Part shown: piece after piece, positions 8,798 through 19,162 of the stretch
Layout of the letters: each line of letters starts with the position of its first letter
How positions within the stretch are numbered: the stretch's first letter is position 1
NCBI GenBank assembly: GCA_963813195.1
Contig: CAWEYC010000012.1
Coordinates: 310,001 to 374,000, forward strand
Direction: 5' to 3'
Length of the DNA stretch: 64,000 nt
Source of the DNA: Roseiarcus sp963813195
Lineage (GTDB): Bacteria; Pseudomonadota; Alphaproteobacteria; Rhizobiales; Beijerinckiaceae
Notes under the pieces: generated by a model
What the model saw: the letters and a program-made list of their open reading frames with translations, nothing else
The model's database searches: none
Told to the model about the DNA's origin: nothing
Translations under genes and position numbers: made by a program

Positions 8798-9151
8798 ATG
8801 CTTAACCAATCGACCCCGCTCGATCTCGCCTTCCAGGCCCTCGCCGATCCCTCCCGGCGGGCGATGCTGGAGCGGCTTTCGCGCGGCCCCGCCTCGGTCA
8901 GCGATCTCGCGCGCCCGCTATCCATGTCGTTCCCGGCGGTGATGCAGCATCTGGCTGTTCTCGAGGGCGCCGGCCTCGTGGCGTCGGAAAAGGTCGGACG
9001 CGTCAGGACGTGTCGGATCAATGGGCGCGCATTGAGCCTGGCCGAGGGATGGATCGGCGCCCGGCGCGCCGAATGGGAGCGCCGGCTCGATCGGCTGGGA
9101 GATTATCTCGAGGAAATGAAAGCCAAAGGAGACGACGGTGAAACGCACTGA
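8798..9151 (+). CDS. ArsR-family winged-helix transcriptional regulator
   Basis: A 117-residue winged helix-turn-helix protein: LALADPSRRAMLERL-type first helix (here FQALADPSRRAMLERLS), recognition segment SVSDLARPLSMSFPAVMQHLAVLEGAGLV and a short wing. It matches the ArsR subgroup without an obvious Cys metal site that is genetically coupled to SRPBCC/AHSA1 proteins. The ATG at 8798 is preferred over an upstream GTG (8783). Its 3' end overlaps the AHSA1 gene by 14 bp, so both are translated from one message. It probably represses its own operon; the signal is unknown. Confidence 0.88.
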   Translation: MLNQSTPLDLAFQALADPSRRAMLERLSRGPASVSDLARPLSMSFPAVMQHLAVLEGAGLVASEKVGRVRTCRINGRALSLAEGWIGARRAEWERRLDRLGDYLEEMKAKGDDGETH

Positions 9152-10079
9152 CGACATTGCAGCCGGCAAGGCCATCCAACCCCTGGTGATCTCCCGCACC
9201 TTCGCCGCGCCGCGCGCGCTGGTGTTCAAGGCCTGGAGCAGCGCCGAGCACATGAAGCGCTGGTTCAGCCCCGAGGGCTGCAGCGTGCCCGAGGCGGAGA
9301 TCGATTTCCGGCCGGGAGGCGCCTGCGTGCTCTGCATGCGCCTGCCCGACGGCCAGGATCATTGGATGCGCGGCGTCTACAACGAGATCGCGCCGCCGGA
9401 CAGGCTCGCGTTCACGAGCGAGGTCACCTTCGCCGACGGCCGAAAATTCGGCGCGCGCACCACGGTCATTTTCGAGGATGATCGCGCTGGCACGCGCCTG
9501 ACGGTGCGGCAGGCCTACGAGATCGACGACGAAAGCCTCATGTTCGCCGTCGACGGCGCGCTGGAGGGCTGGCGCACCACGCTCGACAAGCTGGAACGCG
9601 AAGTCGCGCGCGTCCAGGCGGACGAGAACCGCTCGGTCGTTCACGCCACATTCTCGCTGGAGCGAGTCTACGACGCGACGCCGGAGCGGCTGTTCCACGC
9701 TCTCACCGACAGGGCCGCCAAGGCCCGCTGGTTCGCGGGCGGCGAGGGATATCGGTTGCTCGAACGCGAAATGGACGTCCGACCCGGCGGGCGCGAACGC
9801 GTCAGCGGACGCTGGACGAGCGGGATGGTCTCGACTTTCGACGCCGTCTACTTCGACGTCGTGCCGAACCGCCGCCTCGTCTACGCCTACGAAATGCATC
9901 TCGACGATCGCAAGATCTCGGTTTCGCTGGCGACCCTCGAGCTTCAGCCCGTCGACGCGGGCGTCCGGCTCACGGTCACCGAACAAGGCGCGTTCCTCGA
10001 CGGCTTCGAGGATGGCGGCTCGCGCGAGCACGGCACAGGCCTGCTGCTCGACCGGCTCGGGGCGTCGCTGAAGGAATAA
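9138..10079 (+). CDS. Tandem AHSA1/SRPBCC-domain protein
   Basis: A 313-residue protein made of two successive AHSA1-type START-like domains. The first runs from LVISRTFAAPRALVFKAWSS to about residue 150, the second from ATFSLERVYDATPERLFHAL (about 170) to the end. Both carry the W-F tract (MKRWFSP; KARWFAGG) and the DxRPGG motif (IDFRPGG; MDVRPGG). Such helix-grip proteins bind small hydrophobic ligands or act as co-chaperone-like factors. In most operons with an ArsR regulator the two domains are encoded by separate genes, so this looks like a fusion. The GTG start lies inside the upstream arsR-type gene. Confidence 0.85.
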   Translation: MKRTDDIAAGKAIQPLVISRTFAAPRALVFKAWSSAEHMKRWFSPEGCSVPEAEIDFRPGGACVLCMRLPDGQDHWMRGVYNEIAPPDRLAFTSEVTFADGRKFGARTTVIFEDDRAGTRLTVRQAYEIDDESLMFAVDGALEGWRTTLDKLEREVARVQADENRSVVHATFSLERVYDATPERLFHALTDRAAKARWFAGGEGYRLLEREMDVRPGGRERVSGRWTSGMVSTFDAVYFDVVPNRRLVYAYEMHLDDRKISVSLATLELQPVDAGVRLTVTEQGAFLDGFEDGGSREHGTGLLLDRLGASLKE

Positions 10080-10104
10080 TGGCAGGGGCCCCCGTGCAGC
10101 CTCT

Positions 10105-10515
10105 CTACGTCGTCGCAAGCGCGGCGCGCGCCTGCGTGATCAACGTCGTGGCTTGCTCCGCCGCATAGCGCCGCGCGGTTCCGGCGCCCCAGACCGGCCC
10201 CGGCCAGGCGGGGTCGCCGACGGCGCGGCCGAGCACGTGGATGTGCAATTGGCTGACGACATTGCCGAGCGCGCCGACGTTGATCTTGTCGACGCCCGGA
10301 AGGCTTCGCACGAAATGCGACGCCGCGGCGATCTCCTCGATCAGGGTGGTGCGCGCGGCGGCGTCGAGATCGACGATCTCGCGCAACGCCTCGCCGCGCG
10401 GCGCGAGGATCAGCCAGGGATAGCGACTGTCGTTCATCAACAGCACGCGCGACAGAGCGAGTTCGCCGACTTCGAGCGTGTCGGCGGCAAGGCGAGGATC
10501 GAGCGCGAAACTCAT
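10105..10515 (-). CDS. HIT-family hydrolase
   Basis: A 136-residue histidine-triad protein. The catalytic motif is QLHIHVLGR (about residues 90-98), preceded by a KINVGALGNVV segment, as in HIT-like nucleotide hydrolases/transferases acting on nucleoside phosphoramidates or dinucleotides. In this branch the last triad position is Leu-Gly-Arg rather than His. The ATG overlaps the TGA of deoB by 4 bp (ATGA), so it is translationally coupled and lies last in the yej-deoB operon. Coupling to a nucleoside-salvage mutase fits a nucleotide-related substrate, but the exact one is unknown. Confidence 0.83.
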   Translation of the reverse strand: MSFALDPRLAADTLEVGELALSRVLLMNDSRYPWLILAPRGEALREIVDLDAAARTTLIEEIAAASHFVRSLPGVDKINVGALGNVVSQLHIHVLGRAVGDPAWPGPVWGAGTARRYAAEQATTLITQARAALATT

Positions 10516-11732
10516 GCGAGCCAGCTCGTTCCGTGCGACCCCTGGGAAAGCCCGAGGTGGCGCGCGACGGTCGCGGCGATGTCGGCGAGCGTGGCGCGCG
10601 CGCCGATCGGCCCGGCGGGCGCGCCGCCGCCGAAGGCGAGGATTGGAACGTGCTCGCGGGTATGATCGTAGCCGCGCCAGGTCGGATCGTTGCCGTGGTC
10701 GGCGGTGATGACGCAAAAGTCGTCGGGGCGCATCGCCGCCGCGATCTCCGGCAGGCGCGCGTCGAAAGCTTCGAGGCAGGCGGCGTAGCCCGCAATGTCG
10801 CGGCGGTGGCCGTATTCGCTGTCGAAATCGACGAGGTTGACGAAGATGAGGCCGTCGTCAGCGGTTTCTCTCAAAGCCGTCAGCGTCAGGTCGACGTTTT
10901 CGCCGTTGTTCTTCCCTTTAAGTTCGCGCCCGGTGTGGCTGTGGGCGAAGATGTCGCCGATCTTGCCGATCGAGACAATGTCGCGGCCCGTGCCCGCCGC
11001 GCGTTCGAAGAGGTTGCCGGGTAGCGGCGGCACGGAGAAATCCTTGCGATGGCTGGTGCGGGTAAAATCCGCCGCCGAGCGCCCGACGAAGGGTCGGGCG
11101 ATGACGCGTCCGATGGCGAGGGGATCGCAGAGGCGCCGGGCGATCCGGCAGACCTCATAGAGCCGCTCGAGCCCGAACGCCTCTTCGTGGGCGGCGATCT
11201 GGAAGACCGAGTCGGCGGAGGTATAGCAGATCGGCTTCAGCGTCCGGACGTGCTCCTCGCCGAGTTCCTCGATGATCTTCGTCCCCGAGCCGTGGCGGTC
11301 GCCGAGAATGCCCGGCAGCTTCGCCTCGGCGACGAGCGTGGCGGTCAGCGCTTCGGGAAAGGCTGGGATCGTCTCGGGAAAATAGCCCCAGGCGAAGTCG
11401 ACCGGCGTCCCCGCGATCTCCCAGTGACCCGACGGCGTATCCTTGCCCCTCGAGGTCTCGACCCCATAGCCCCATTGACCGCGCGCCGGCGCGCCGGCGA
11501 AGCCCGGTGGGCGGACGCCGGTGGAAGCCTGCATGGCGAGGCCGAGGCCGAGCGCGTCGAGTGCGGGCAGGCGCAGCGGCCCCGACCTCAACCGATCGCG
11601 ATCGCCCTTTCCCGCCGCGCAGCTCCGCGCGATATGGCCGAGCGTATCCGAGCCCTCGTCGCCATAGTCGCCGGCGTCGGCCGCGCCGCCGCAACCGACC
11701 GAATCGAGAACGATGATGAGCGCGCGCCCCAT
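10512..11732 (-). CDS. deoB: Phosphopentomutase
   Basis: A 406-residue alkaline-phosphatase-superfamily mutase that interconverts (deoxy)ribose 1-phosphate and 5-phosphate in nucleoside salvage. Visible signatures are the N-terminal metal site IIVLDSVGCGGAADA (about 6-20), GKDTPSGHWEIAGTP (substrate loop), GKIGDIFAHSHTG, NLVDFDSEYGHRRD, and ITADHGNDPTW with the C-terminal metal ligands. The length is normal. I set the start at the ATG (11732) directly before RALIIVLDSVG; an open frame continues upstream in phase through the yejF gene and is not part of it. It follows yejF by 8 bp and overlaps the HIT gene. Confidence 0.94.
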   Translation of the reverse strand: MGRALIIVLDSVGCGGAADAGDYGDEGSDTLGHIARSCAAGKGDRDRLRSGPLRLPALDALGLGLAMQASTGVRPPGFAGAPARGQWGYGVETSRGKDTPSGHWEIAGTPVDFAWGYFPETIPAFPEALTATLVAEAKLPGILGDRHGSGTKIIEELGEEHVRTLKPICYTSADSVFQIAAHEEAFGLERLYEVCRIARRLCDPLAIGRVIARPFVGRSAADFTRTSHRKDFSVPPLPGNLFERAAGTGRDIVSIGKIGDIFAHSHTGRELKGKNNGENVDLTLTALRETADDGLIFVNLVDFDSEYGHRRDIAGYAACLEAFDARLPEIAAAMRPDDFCVITADHGNDPTWRGYDHTREHVPILAFGGGAPAGPIGARATLADIAATVARHLGLSQGSHGTSWLA

Positions 11733-11740
11733 GGCGGTCC

Positions 11741-13365
<1,625 letters not shown>

Positions 13366-13369
<4 letters not shown>

Positions 13370-14535
13370 GAGAAGGTCTTTCTGGGATCGAAGGCGTCAC
13401 GCACCGCCTCGCCGATGAAGATCAGCAGCGACAGCATCAGCGCGACGATGGCGAAGGCGGAGAGACCGAGCCAAGGCGCCGAAAGGTTGGATTTGCCCTC
13501 GAGCAGCAATTCCCCGAGCGAGGGCGAGCCGGGGGGCATGCCGAGGCCGAGGAAATCGAGCGACGTCAGGGTGCTGATCGAGGAATTGACGATGAACGGC
13601 AGGAAGGTCAGCGTCGCCACCATCGCATTGGGCAGCACGTGCTTGACGATGATCTTGGCGTTGGAGAGCCCCAGCGCGCGCGCCGCGTTGACATATTCGA
13701 AGTTGCGGGCGCGCAGGAATTCGGCGCGCACGAGATGCACGAGGCTGACCCAGGAGAACAGCAGCAGGATCGTCAACAGCACGCCGAAGCTCGGCGCCAG
13801 GATCGCCGAGAGAATGATCAGGATGTAGAGATGCGGCAGCGACGACCAGATCTCGATGAATCGCTGCATCATCAGATCGAGCCAGCCGCCGAAGTAACCC
13901 TGCACCGCGCCGGCGAAGATCCCGATCACCGAGGAAATGCCGGCGAGGATGAAACCGAACAGCACGGAAATGCGAAAGCCGTAAATCAGCCGCGCGACGA
14001 CGTCGTGGCCGTCGGCGTCGGTGCCGAGCCACATCGGTTCGAGATCGCGGCAGGAGCCGCCGCCCGGCGGAATCTTGGCGGGGTCGCCGCGCGCCTGCGC
14101 GACGATCGCGGCGCGGCATTGGGCTTCGCTCAGGGTCCAGGTCGGCGGCGAGGGGAAGGGCGTCGGCGGGTTGAGTTTGGTCGTGTTGTTGGCGAAGCGG
14201 ATCGGCGGCCAGATCATCCAGCCGTGCGCGTTGATCTCGTCGGCGACCACGGGATCGCGATAATCGGTGTGCGCCTCGAAGCCGCCGAATTTCTCCTCGG
14301 GGTAGTCGACGAAGACGGGAAACAGAAGTTCGCCCTTATAAGACGCGATCAACGGCCGGTCGTTGGCGACGAATTCGGCTCCCAGCGAGACGGTGAACAG
14401 CGCGAGAAAAATCCAGAACGACCAGTAGCCGCGCCGGTTGCGGCGGAAATTGTCGAGCCGGCGGCGGTTCATCGGGCCGAGCTTGAACGCGCGACGGGGA
14501 GTGGGTTGTTTGGCGGCGATCGGGGCGACCTTCAT
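13366..14535 (-). CDS. yejE: Peptide ABC transporter permease
   Basis: A 389-residue BPD-transport-system (DppC-type) permease. After a cytoplasmic basic N terminus there is one helix (about 35-55), a long periplasmic segment with a conserved CRDLEPMWLGTDADGHDVVA stretch, then five helices. The EAA loop (YVNAARALGLSNAKIIVKHV) contacts the ATPase. The segment FDPRKTF at the C terminus is usual for YejE. It overlaps yejF by 4 bp. The gap to yejB (214 bp) is larger than the other gaps and carries two inverted hairpin repeats. Confidence 0.92.
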
Positions 14536-14614
14536 GCGGCGCCTCGGCGCTTCGAACGAGGGGACCGCGGCGCCAACATGCCGTCGCCCGACCTCGAACG
14601 ACCCTCACCGTCAT

Positions 14615-14711
14615 GACCGGGCTTGTCCCGGTCACCCACGCGCCGCCGTTGCAAATGCCCTTTAAGATTGGCCGCTGCGTGCCCGCGTGGATGCCCGGCA
14701 CAAGGCCGGGC
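14615..14711. repeat. Paired palindromic repeat between yejB and yejE
   Basis: Two perfect 7-bp stems with 5-nt loops: GACCGGG-CTTGT-CCCGGTC (14615-14633) and GCCCGGC-ACAAG-GCCGGGC (14693-14711). The loops are complementary, so the two hairpins are inverted relatives, as in bacterial REP doublets (BIME-like). In other reading frames they produce the familiar LVPGIHA-like spurious peptides of Rhizobiales. Confidence 0.7.
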
Positions 14712-14749
14712 AAGTCCGTCCCGATCTCCCAACATCTCGCGCATCTGCA

Positions 14750-15853
14750 TCAGACCTCGCGCGTTTCGAAATCGATGCGTGGATCGATCCAGGTGTAGGT
14801 GAGGTCGGAGATGAGATTCACCACCAGACCGAGCAGCGCATAGACGTAGAGCGTGCCGAGCACGACGGGATAGTCGCGCTGTATCAGCGAGTCGTAGGAG
14901 AGATAGCCGAGGCCGTCGAGCGAGAACACCTGCTCGATGAGCAGCGATCCCGTGAAGAAGGCGCTGATGAAGGCGCCGGGGAAGCCGGCGATGACGATCA
15001 GCATGGCGTTGCGGAAGACATGGCCGTAGAGCACGCGCCGTTCGCTCAGGCCCTTCATGCGCGCGGTTTGCACGTAGGACTTCTTGATCTCGTCGAGGAA
15101 CGAGTTCTTGGTCAGCAGCGTCGAGGTGGCGAAGGAGCCGAGCACCAAGGCGGTCACCGGCAACGTGATGTGCCAGAAATAGTCGAGGATCTTATGCGGC
15201 CAGGAAAGGTCGGCGAAATTGTCCGAGGTGAGGCCGCGTAAAGGGAATATCTGCCAGAACGAGCCGCCGCAGAACAGGACGACCAGCAAGATGGCGAAGA
15301 GGAAGCTCGGGATGGCGTAGCCGAAGATGACCAAAGCCGAGGTCCAGGTGTCGAAGCGCGAGCCGTCCTTGACCGCCTTGCGGACGCCGAGCGGAATCGA
15401 GATCGCATAGGAGATGAGGGTCATCCATAGCCCGAGCGACATCGAAACGGGCAGCTTCTCCTTGATCAGATCGACCACCGGCGCGTCGCGATAATAGCTC
15501 TTGCCGAGATTGAAGGTGGCGTAATTGCGCACCAGCATCCAGAAGCGCTCGGGCGCCGGCTTGTCGAAGCCGTATTGCTTTTCCAGTTCCTTGATGAATT
15601 TCGGATCGAGACCTTCCGCGCCGCGATAGCGCGAGGAGATGTCGCCGCCGGCATGGGCCATCGCGCCCGCGCCGATCTGGCCGCCGCCACCGCCGAAATT
15701 CGCGGTCGAGCTTTCATTGTTGCCCTGCAACTGCGCGATGGCGCGCTCGACCGGGCCGCCCGGGACGAACTGCACGATGACGAAGGAGACCAGCATGATG
15801 CCGAAGATGGTCGGGATCATCAGGAGAATGCGGCGGAGGATGTAGGCGAGCAT
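14750..15853 (-). CDS. yejB: Peptide ABC transporter permease
   Basis: A 367-residue DppB-type permease. It begins MLAYILRRILLMIPTIFGIM with the first membrane helix, then carries VQFVPGGPVERAIAQLQG, the family signature at the end of helix 1. A periplasmic segment with a Gly-rich insert (residues 55-75) follows, then five helices. The EAA loop is near YVQTARMKGLSERRVLYGHV. The C terminus ISDLTYTWIDPRIDF is typical. It pairs with YejE to form the membrane channel for peptides delivered by YejA. Confidence 0.92.
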   Translation of the reverse strand: MLAYILRRILLMIPTIFGIMLVSFVIVQFVPGGPVERAIAQLQGNNESSTANFGGGGGQIGAGAMAHAGGDISSRYRGAEGLDPKFIKELEKQYGFDKPAPERFWMLVRNYATFNLGKSYYRDAPVVDLIKEKLPVSMSLGLWMTLISYAISIPLGVRKAVKDGSRFDTWTSALVIFGYAIPSFLFAILLVVLFCGGSFWQIFPLRGLTSDNFADLSWPHKILDYFWHITLPVTALVLGSFATSTLLTKNSFLDEIKKSYVQTARMKGLSERRVLYGHVFRNAMLIVIAGFPGAFISAFFTGSLLIEQVFSLDGLGYLSYDSLIQRDYPVVLGTLYVYALLGLVVNLISDLTYTWIDPRIDFETREV

Positions 15854-15918
15854 GGGCTAGCGCCGCGGCTGGCGGGTGGCGAGTGGCGAGGAGTGCGGGC
15901 GCCCGATCGCAAGTGCGC

Positions 15919-16047
15919 CGTCATTGCGAGCGGAGCGAAGCAATCCAGTGGTCGCGACGTCTGGGCTCTCGCTGCTCAGCCGCGCGCAGCGAACTGCGCC
16001 GAGCACCCCCTCGATCTCCGGATTGCTTCGCTCCGCTCGCAATGACG
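15919..16047. repeat. 129-bp element with perfect 28-bp terminal inverted repeats
   Basis: The arms 15919-15946 and 16020-16047 are perfectly complementary (each begins or ends CGTCATTGCGAGCGGAGCGA...). The 73-bp centre has no gene. The size, long perfect arms and intergenic position between yejA and yejB fit a MITE or composite REP element that would fold into one long hairpin in RNA. It could attenuate or process the yej message. Confidence 0.8.
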
Positions 16048-16076
16048 GGTAAATCAGACCGCCGCTCGCCATTTGC

Positions 16077-17942
16077 TTACAACCCGATCTTCTTGGCCTT
16101 GTCCGCGTCCCACCACCAGGTGTCGGGCGCGCCGGTGCCGAGTTTCGGCTGGCGATCGGGGCGCGAGAAGGCGTCCCAGTAGGCGAGCAAGGCGGCGTCG
16201 AGATACCACATCGGAACCCAGTAATGTCCGGCGCGCAGCACGCGGTCGAGCGCGCGGCACGTCGCGTCCAATTCGGAGCGGGTCGTCGCGTGGATGACTT
16301 TCTCGACCAAGACGTCGACGGCGGGGTCGGCGACGCCGGCAAGGTTGCGCGAGCCGACCATGGTCGCCGAGGCGGAACTGAGGAAGACGCGCAGTTCCGC
16401 GCCCGGCGTGACGGCGCCGCCGAACGCTTCGCCGACGACGTCGAAGTCGAAGTCCTCGGTGCGGCTCTTCAATTGGGCGGGGTCGACGATGCGCGTATGG
16501 GCGTCGATGCCTAGTTTTCTCAGGTTCTGCTGAAACGGCGCGACGTGCGGCTGAAGCGCGTCGGAGGAATCGAGAAACTCGATGGTGAAGGGCTCGCCGG
16601 TCGGCAGATGCAGGACTTCGCCCTGGCGCTTGCAGCCGGCGGCGAGCAGCATCGCGTTGGCCTGCTTGAGCAGGGTTCGGTCGCTGCCCGAGCCGTCGCT
16701 GACCGGCGGCGTATAGGGCTCGCCGAACACGGACGGAGGGATCTTGGCGCGCAGCGGCTCGAGAATGGCGAGTTCGTCGGGCCCGGGCGGCCCGACGGCC
16801 TCCATGGCCGTGTTCTGGAAATAGGACACCACCCGCTTGTAGGACGAATACATCACATTCTTGTTCGTCCATTCGAAATCGAAGCAGAGCCCCAGCGCCT
16901 CGCGGACGCGCGGGTCCTTGAACTGCTCGCGCCTCGTGTTGAAGTACCAGCCTTGCGAGCCGGTCGGCGCGCCGTTGTGGATCGCCTCTTTCTTGATGCG
17001 TCCCTCTTTCACCGCGGGGAAGTCGTAGCCCGTCGCCCAAACGCGGGACGTGTACTCCTGGTGGAAGTTGATCGCGCCGGCCTTGAAGGCTTCGAAGGCG
17101 ACCTGTCGCTCGCGATAATATTCGAACCGGAGGCGCTCAAAGTTGTTCGCGCCGACGTTGACCGGCAGGTCCTTGCCCCAATAGCCGGGGTCGAGCGCGA
17201 ATTCGATGAAGCGCCCCTGTTCGAGCGTTTTGACGCGATACGGGCCGGAGCCGAGCGGCGCGTCGAGAGTCGCGGCGTCGAAGTCGCGCGTCTTCCACCA
17301 GGCCGCCGAGAAAATCGGCATGCCGACGACGACGAGATGCGCATCACGGGTGCGCCCTTTGACGAAGCGCACAAGCGCGACGTCGTCGCTCTCCGCGCTG
17401 ACGCTCTCCATCTCGCTCAGCAACTGCGCATAGGTCGGATGCGCCTTCTCCTTAAGGATGTTGAGCGAGAACGCCACGTCGGCGGCAGTCAATTTCGAGC
17501 CGTCGGAAAAACGCGCCTCCGGGCGCAGCAGGAAGCGATAGGTCAGCTTGTCCTCGGAATAGCGCACCGCGCGCGCGACGAGGCCGTAGACCGAATCCGG
17601 CTCGTCGCCGTTGCTGGTCATGAGCGTGTCGAAGGTCGCCGACATGCCCGCCGCGCCGTCGCCTTTCCTGGAATAGATGTTCAGCGTGTCGAACGTGTCG
17701 AAATTCTGATTGCCGCCAGTGTTGGTAATCTGCAGCGAAAGGAGGCCGGCCTTCGGCGCGGCGGGGTTCACATAGTCGAAATGCTTGAAATCCGCTGGCA
17801 ACGCGAGATCGCCGAACGAGGAAAGGCCATGCGTCTCGATATCGTCCGTTGCGAAAGCGCGTCTCGCGCCGACGCCGCTGGACGCGATGAGGCCCGCCGC
17901 CGTAAATTTGAGCGCGCCGCGCCTTGTCATCGTAAAGCCCAT
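16077..17942 (-). CDS. yejA: Periplasmic peptide-binding protein of the Yej transporter
   Basis: A 621-residue family 5 extracellular solute-binding protein. The N terminus MGFTMTRRGALKFTAAGLIA has a twin-Arg pair before a hydrophobic stretch and ends at a signal-peptidase-like site near residue 31 (AFA). The mature part starts with HGLSSFGDL and DFKHFDYVNPAAPKAG, characteristic of YejA, and contains FDTLMTSN, the DGSKLTAADVAFSL motif and GPYRVKTLEQGRFIEF. It is the first gene of the minus-strand operon. It binds oligopeptides in the periplasm for YejBE/F. A 129-bp inverted-repeat element separates it from yejB. Confidence 0.92.
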   Translation of the reverse strand: MGFTMTRRGALKFTAAGLIASSGVGARRAFATDDIETHGLSSFGDLALPADFKHFDYVNPAAPKAGLLSLQITNTGGNQNFDTFDTLNIYSRKGDGAAGMSATFDTLMTSNGDEPDSVYGLVARAVRYSEDKLTYRFLLRPEARFSDGSKLTAADVAFSLNILKEKAHPTYAQLLSEMESVSAESDDVALVRFVKGRTRDAHLVVVGMPIFSAAWWKTRDFDAATLDAPLGSGPYRVKTLEQGRFIEFALDPGYWGKDLPVNVGANNFERLRFEYYRERQVAFEAFKAGAINFHQEYTSRVWATGYDFPAVKEGRIKKEAIHNGAPTGSQGWYFNTRREQFKDPRVREALGLCFDFEWTNKNVMYSSYKRVVSYFQNTAMEAVGPPGPDELAILEPLRAKIPPSVFGEPYTPPVSDGSGSDRTLLKQANAMLLAAGCKRQGEVLHLPTGEPFTIEFLDSSDALQPHVAPFQQNLRKLGIDAHTRIVDPAQLKSRTEDFDFDVVGEAFGGAVTPGAELRVFLSSASATMVGSRNLAGVADPAVDVLVEKVIHATTRSELDATCRALDRVLRAGHYWVPMWYLDAALLAYWDAFSRPDRQPKLGTGAPDTWWWDADKAKKIGL

Positions 17943-18054
17943 GAGGCTTGCTTTCCCTTTAGACTGACGCTTGTCTGATTCGCCGGCGATTTAAGCCGGC
18001 TTTACACCGGTTGACCAGCGCCCGTCGCGGCGATGGCAGTCCGAGGGATGACGC

Positions 18055-19044
18055 ATGAAAGACGCCTTTTTCAAGACCGCCGCACGCCCGCGCTCCTTCG
18101 CGTTTTTCGGCGCGCCGCTCGACCGCATTTCCGACAAGCGCGAGGATCCGGGTGTCCTCGCGGCCCTGCGGGAGCGCGCCGATGCCCGCGTGGCGTTGAT
18201 CGCGCGCGATATGCCGCTTCTGCCGAGGCGCGCGGCTCCGCGCGAACCGCTTTTCCCGCTTTCGACGGTCGCGGCGCTGGGCGGCGCGCGCTTCGAGGCG
18301 CTGCTCGGCGTCGACTCGCTCGGCGCGCCGGTTTTCGCGGCGATGCTCGCCGACGACGCGGTCGAGCAGGTCGCCGATCTCAGCGACGGTTTCCTCGACC
18401 GGCGCACGCTGATCGTGCCCGGCCGCGACGATCTGGAACTCGTCGATCTGCGCACGATCGCCATGCAAGGCCTGGTTTCGCCCGACGCGCTGGCCATTCT
18501 CGGCCAGGCCAAGGCGATCCTGCACTGGCATGCCCGCCATGGCCGCTGCTCTAACTGCGGCGCGCCGACGCGCATTGCCGCGGCGGGTTGGCGACGCGAG
18601 TGCGACGCCTGCAAGGCGCAGCATTTCCCGCGCACCGACCCGGTGGTCATCATGCTCGCGGTCGATGGCGAGCGATGCCTGCTCGGCCGCCAGGCGCGCT
18701 TTCCCAAAAGCATGTATTCGTGCCTCGCCGGCTTTGTCGAACCCGGCGAGACGATCGAAGAGGCGGTGCGGCGGGAAATCCACGAAGAGGCCGGCATTGC
18801 GTGCGGCGAGGTCGCCTACGTCGCTTCGCAGCCCTGGCCGTTCCCGTCCTCGCTGATGATCGGCTGTCTCGCCCGCGCGACTTCGCGCGAGATCACGATC
18901 GACCGTCACGAACTGGAGGACGCGCGCTGGTTCGACCGCTCCGAAATCGCCGCAATGTTCGAGAAGCGCCACCCGCAGGGGCTGTTCGCGCCAAATCCGA
19001 TGGCGATCGCGCATCATATTTTGCGGGCCTGGGCGGACGCCTGA
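18055..19044 (+). CDS. nudC: NAD(H)/NADH pyrophosphatase or RNA-deNADding Nudix hydrolase
   Basis: A 329-residue protein. A four-Cys zinc ribbon (Cys165, 168, 183, 186) precedes the Nudix domain. The Nudix box GFVEPGETIEEAVRREIHEEAGI spans 226-248 and is followed by the NADH-pyrophosphatase signature SQPWPFPSS (258-266). NudC hydrolyses NADH to NMNH and AMP and removes NAD caps from RNA. The length fits alphaproteobacterial members. The gene is divergent from yejA with a 112-bp intergenic gap that presumably carries both promoters. Confidence 0.94.
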   Translation: MKDAFFKTAARPRSFAFFGAPLDRISDKREDPGVLAALRERADARVALIARDMPLLPRRAAPREPLFPLSTVAALGGARFEALLGVDSLGAPVFAAMLADDAVEQVADLSDGFLDRRTLIVPGRDDLELVDLRTIAMQGLVSPDALAILGQAKAILHWHARHGRCSNCGAPTRIAAAGWRRECDACKAQHFPRTDPVVIMLAVDGERCLLGRQARFPKSMYSCLAGFVEPGETIEEAVRREIHEEAGIACGEVAYVASQPWPFPSSLMIGCLARATSREITIDRHELEDARWFDRSEIAAMFEKRHPQGLFAPNPMAIAHHILRAWADA

Positions 19045-19162
19045 AAGCTCGAAGGAAACACTTGACGGGGAACGACTCGGGGACGGCGGGGACTTTGTGC
19101 CGCCATAGTCTTGACTTGAGAGGGCCTCGCGCGCCTTAATCTGTCCAAATTTGGGGCGCGCG

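Noticed and set aside
14560..14750. Short frames reading LVPGIHA-like peptides
   Set aside because: These are the usual spurious translations of dispersed palindromes, not genes.
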